The notes under the pieces were generated by a model. It saw only the letters and a list, made by a program, of their open reading frames with translations, had not been told where the DNA came from and ran no database searches. Positions 61,651 to 64,000 of a stretch of 64,000 bases of DNA are shown here, piece by piece. Source of the stretch: Cymbidium sinense (lineage: Eukaryota > Streptophyta > Magnoliopsida > Asparagales > Orchidaceae); the NCBI GenBank assembly GCA_021442155.1, contig CM038215.1, positions 214,080,982 through 214,144,981 of the forward strand, written 5' to 3'. Positions within the stretch are counted from its first letter, which is position 1, and every line of letters begins with the position of its first letter. Position numbers and translations under genes: made by a program.

Positions 61651-63159
61651 TTTAAGAATTATATTAATGATTTGTTAGATGTGAAACTCTTAAGAGAGAA
61701 AATAAAGGAATCCAAGATAATGTTTGATGCTTCATGAAAAAAATTTAGTTCAAATACAATAAATGTCCTATTACCAAAAAAAAATTTTGAGATTTATTAC
61801 TTATAATTATTCATCCCACTTCATTTTATGACTTTAGACAAAATCTAGCAGTTAATTTCATTTAGGTTTTATATGGAAACATCATGATTAAGATAGGTTA
61901 TTTATCACCTAGCTTGAATTTCATATATCTCATGTTCACTGCTTTAGCAGACTTATAATTGTTATAGTTAATAATAAATTTCATACGAATACTTTCAGGT
62001 AAACCATGCATCTAACAATAGGTATTGCAATAAAACATAATGAATACAAAGGTAATACTAAACTACTTACATGTTTCCTAATGAATATTAAATAATCAAT
62101 TCAGATATAAGGAAATATAAAGAAAAGATAAAATTAATCTTATATCAGATGACACTTTTTATGTGTCTATCACAAAGATGGGCAGCTTCTTTAAACAAAA
62201 AATAAATAAACAGTTTCAAATTAGTAGTAATATATAATGTACAAATTAAACTAAATATATGGAGTTTTGAATTTAATATCTTGATGAAGATTAATGAAAA
62301 ATTTATAAGTATTTTGGCCCAATTGATTTTTCAATAAGGTTATTTTCACGGATGTGTAAGTGGCGAGAACAAGAATAAAAAGTAAAATCAGTATCGATCT
62401 AGTTATTCACCCAAAAAACATAATATTATAATTATATAATTTCTTAGGAGTTTCATTGTTAAGATTGTCCCATTGATTCAACAATTTCAAAAGGTATAAA
62501 ATTGTTCAATTTGACAATTAAAGATAAATTCATAGTGTAATTGAGGTATAGGTTATAACATGACCTCAAATTCATTATTAGAATCACGTTATAACACTTG
62601 CTAAATTTTAAGTTCAAGCTCATGAATATATGGTGCAAATTAGGATTTAATAAAATTAGAAGTAAAATCATATTGTAATTGTAAATCATTTTTTGTATTT
62701 AATTTCATTTAAAGTTCATAAACAATAGTTTTCTTCAATCAAATTAAATAACTACATATGATTCTAGTGCTGGAGTGATTTTATTATGCTTTAGATGAGA
62801 AGTCCGATTTTTTATTGAAATTTTGACTAAACACAAGAAGCAAACTAATAATATAATATACACAAAGAAATAAAAGAACAGAAAGTAGGGAAAGAGTCCA
62901 ACAGAAAATAAGTATCGATCTGGTACAAATATAAAATATTCTCTCTAATTATTCTCTATGTATCTCACTTATAAAGGAATTGAATTTAAAGTTCAAGAAA
63001 TTGCACATCCAAAACAAATTCCATTCAATCACTAAGTTTTTATATGCCATGAATCTGTATTTATAATCAAAAGCAAAGTCTGAATTCCTCCTTATCAGTC
63101 GTAGATTGTAATAACTAGAAAACCAAACCGAAAAAAAAAAATCATTTCCAACATAATGG
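61651..63159. other. AT-rich region without recognisable gene
   Basis: Only short frames (76 codons or fewer) without motifs. No element ends were identified. Confidence 0.5.
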
Positions 63160-63514
63160 TTGGCGCGTGAAATATATCGGAAGGGAGGGTGCTCGGTTTC
63201 GGCTTACCGAAACCGAACTCTCAAAATACACGAGAGAGGGAGAGAGGGAGAGAGGGAGAAAGAGAAGGGGAAACCTCGTGCATGTGTGCCCTAGCCGAGT
63301 GAGGGCTCTACTATCGCCGACATCGAGTCGCCGGAGGCTTTTCTACCACGACGAAAGAGAGGAAGGAGGAGAGCCCCTTTGCGTGACCTTGCGTGCGAAC
63401 AAGAGCGAGCAACGGGAGGAAGAAGGGAGAGACCGACCCATGTGTGCGTGCGTGCATGACATTAGGAAGCCGACGGGTCGGGTCCAGGGCAAAATTGAGA
63501 ACTTATAACATAAG
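63160..63514 (+). other. GC-rich island with exon-like 113-codon frame
   Basis: In a region of about 25% GC this 350-bp stretch is GC- and CpG-rich. It contains an imperfect GAGAGG repeat (63,232-63,265) and an open plus frame from 63,167 to 63,508. The product is dominated by Arg and Glu and has no recognised domain. The sequence CATAAGGTAAGAG near 63,510 resembles a splice donor just after the stop. It may be a 5' untranslated exon or promoter of a gene beyond the window, or an LTR fragment. Coding function is not supported. Confidence 0.3.
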
Positions 63515-64000
63515 GTAAGAGTTTATTTATTGTAAATTGAAATTTTATTTTTGAATTAGGCATCTCCATGTAATATAAGAAACTCTAAGTCAAATTTGAA
63601 ATAATTATTATTAAATTGATAAGAGATTGAAACGAAAGATAAAAGGTGAAGAATAATAAAGTTTGTAAACTTCAAGTGTTATTTTTATAATTGTATCTCT
63701 ACATAGCTTATATTTTATTTATGCCAAGAATTATGTAGAAAATAATTATGAGACACATTTAAATTGAGGATTATGAAAGAGATGGATGTAGTAAGAACTC
63801 AATTAATTTTATTTATAGGAAGATAACAAAAATTTCACCTTTCCTTATAGTATAGATTAAATTCAAGTATTTAAACATTAAATAATTACATATAAAAAAT
63901 AATAATAATCTTAAATATTTACTTAACATTTGGCTTAATAAATGCAAATAAATATATCATATATTATAATTTATAATCATATAAAAACTACTTTTCTTAT
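63515..64000. other. AT-rich end of window
   Basis: No gene or structured repeat is visible. If the GC island is a first exon, this would be intron. Confidence 0.5.

Noticed and set aside
1..64000. CRISPR-like arrays, bacterial operons, rRNA or tRNA genes
   Set aside because: All tandem repeats seen lack regular spacer structure, coding is plant-type with introns, and no tRNA or rRNA signature was recognised on reading.

Overview
The window is nuclear DNA of a flowering plant. It is very AT-rich and packed with layered, decayed transposable elements. The one recognisable host gene encodes a chloroplast protein and is split by plant-type GT-AG introns. The species, and whether it is a monocot or eudicot, cannot be told from the sequence. 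No rRNA, tRNA, CRISPR or bacterial-type gene was seen.

Layout. (1) 1-7,717: old repeats, including a Ty1/copia-like polypurine tract and LTR (about 4,450-6,090), inverted-repeat arms (2,640-3,115 against 6,475-6,905), and a segment at 1-400 that recurs inverted at 35,270-35,690. (2) 7,723-27,403: a nearly complete, heavily mutated Ty3/gypsy retrotransposon of Tat/Ogre type on the minus strand, with LTRs of about 4.3 and 4.6 kb, a primer-binding site at 22,788-22,805, and remnants of gag, protease, reverse transcriptase, RNase H and integrase. (3) 25,840-34,170: part of the 5' LTR plus its flank was tandemly duplicated; the second copy was then split by a 3,409-bp hAT-type transposon (28,349-31,757) with perfect 18-bp inverted ends and a perfect 8-bp target duplication. 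The first copy keeps the empty site, so the order of events can be read. (4) about 34,200-47,480: a second minus-strand Ty3/gypsy element with gag, PR, RT, RH and INT in order from 47,170 to 42,690, a decayed antisense reading frame at 38,790-41,501 and a GGTCAA-rich array at 37,240-38,480. (5) 48,055-48,395: a PIF/Harbinger-like transposase fragment. (6) 50,945-52,366: the last four exons found of a chloroplast ClpR2-like gene (minus strand), with a one-base frameshift and no 5' exons recognised. (7) 54,751-55,223: a small Mutator-type element with inverted ends and a 10-bp target duplication. (8) 57,591-61,022: a degenerate autonomous-type hAT element with BED finger, DUF659, core and dimerisation segments. 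(9) 63,160-63,514: an isolated GC-rich, purine-repeat segment that may be a first exon or promoter region.

The mobile genes do not work together; all are broken. The ClpR2-like gene belongs to the plastid Clp protease core. Most long reading frames here are chance frames in GC-rich LTR sequence or TA repeats. No wholly new system was found. The most informative structure is the datable nest of LTR retrotransposon, tandem duplication and hAT insertion.
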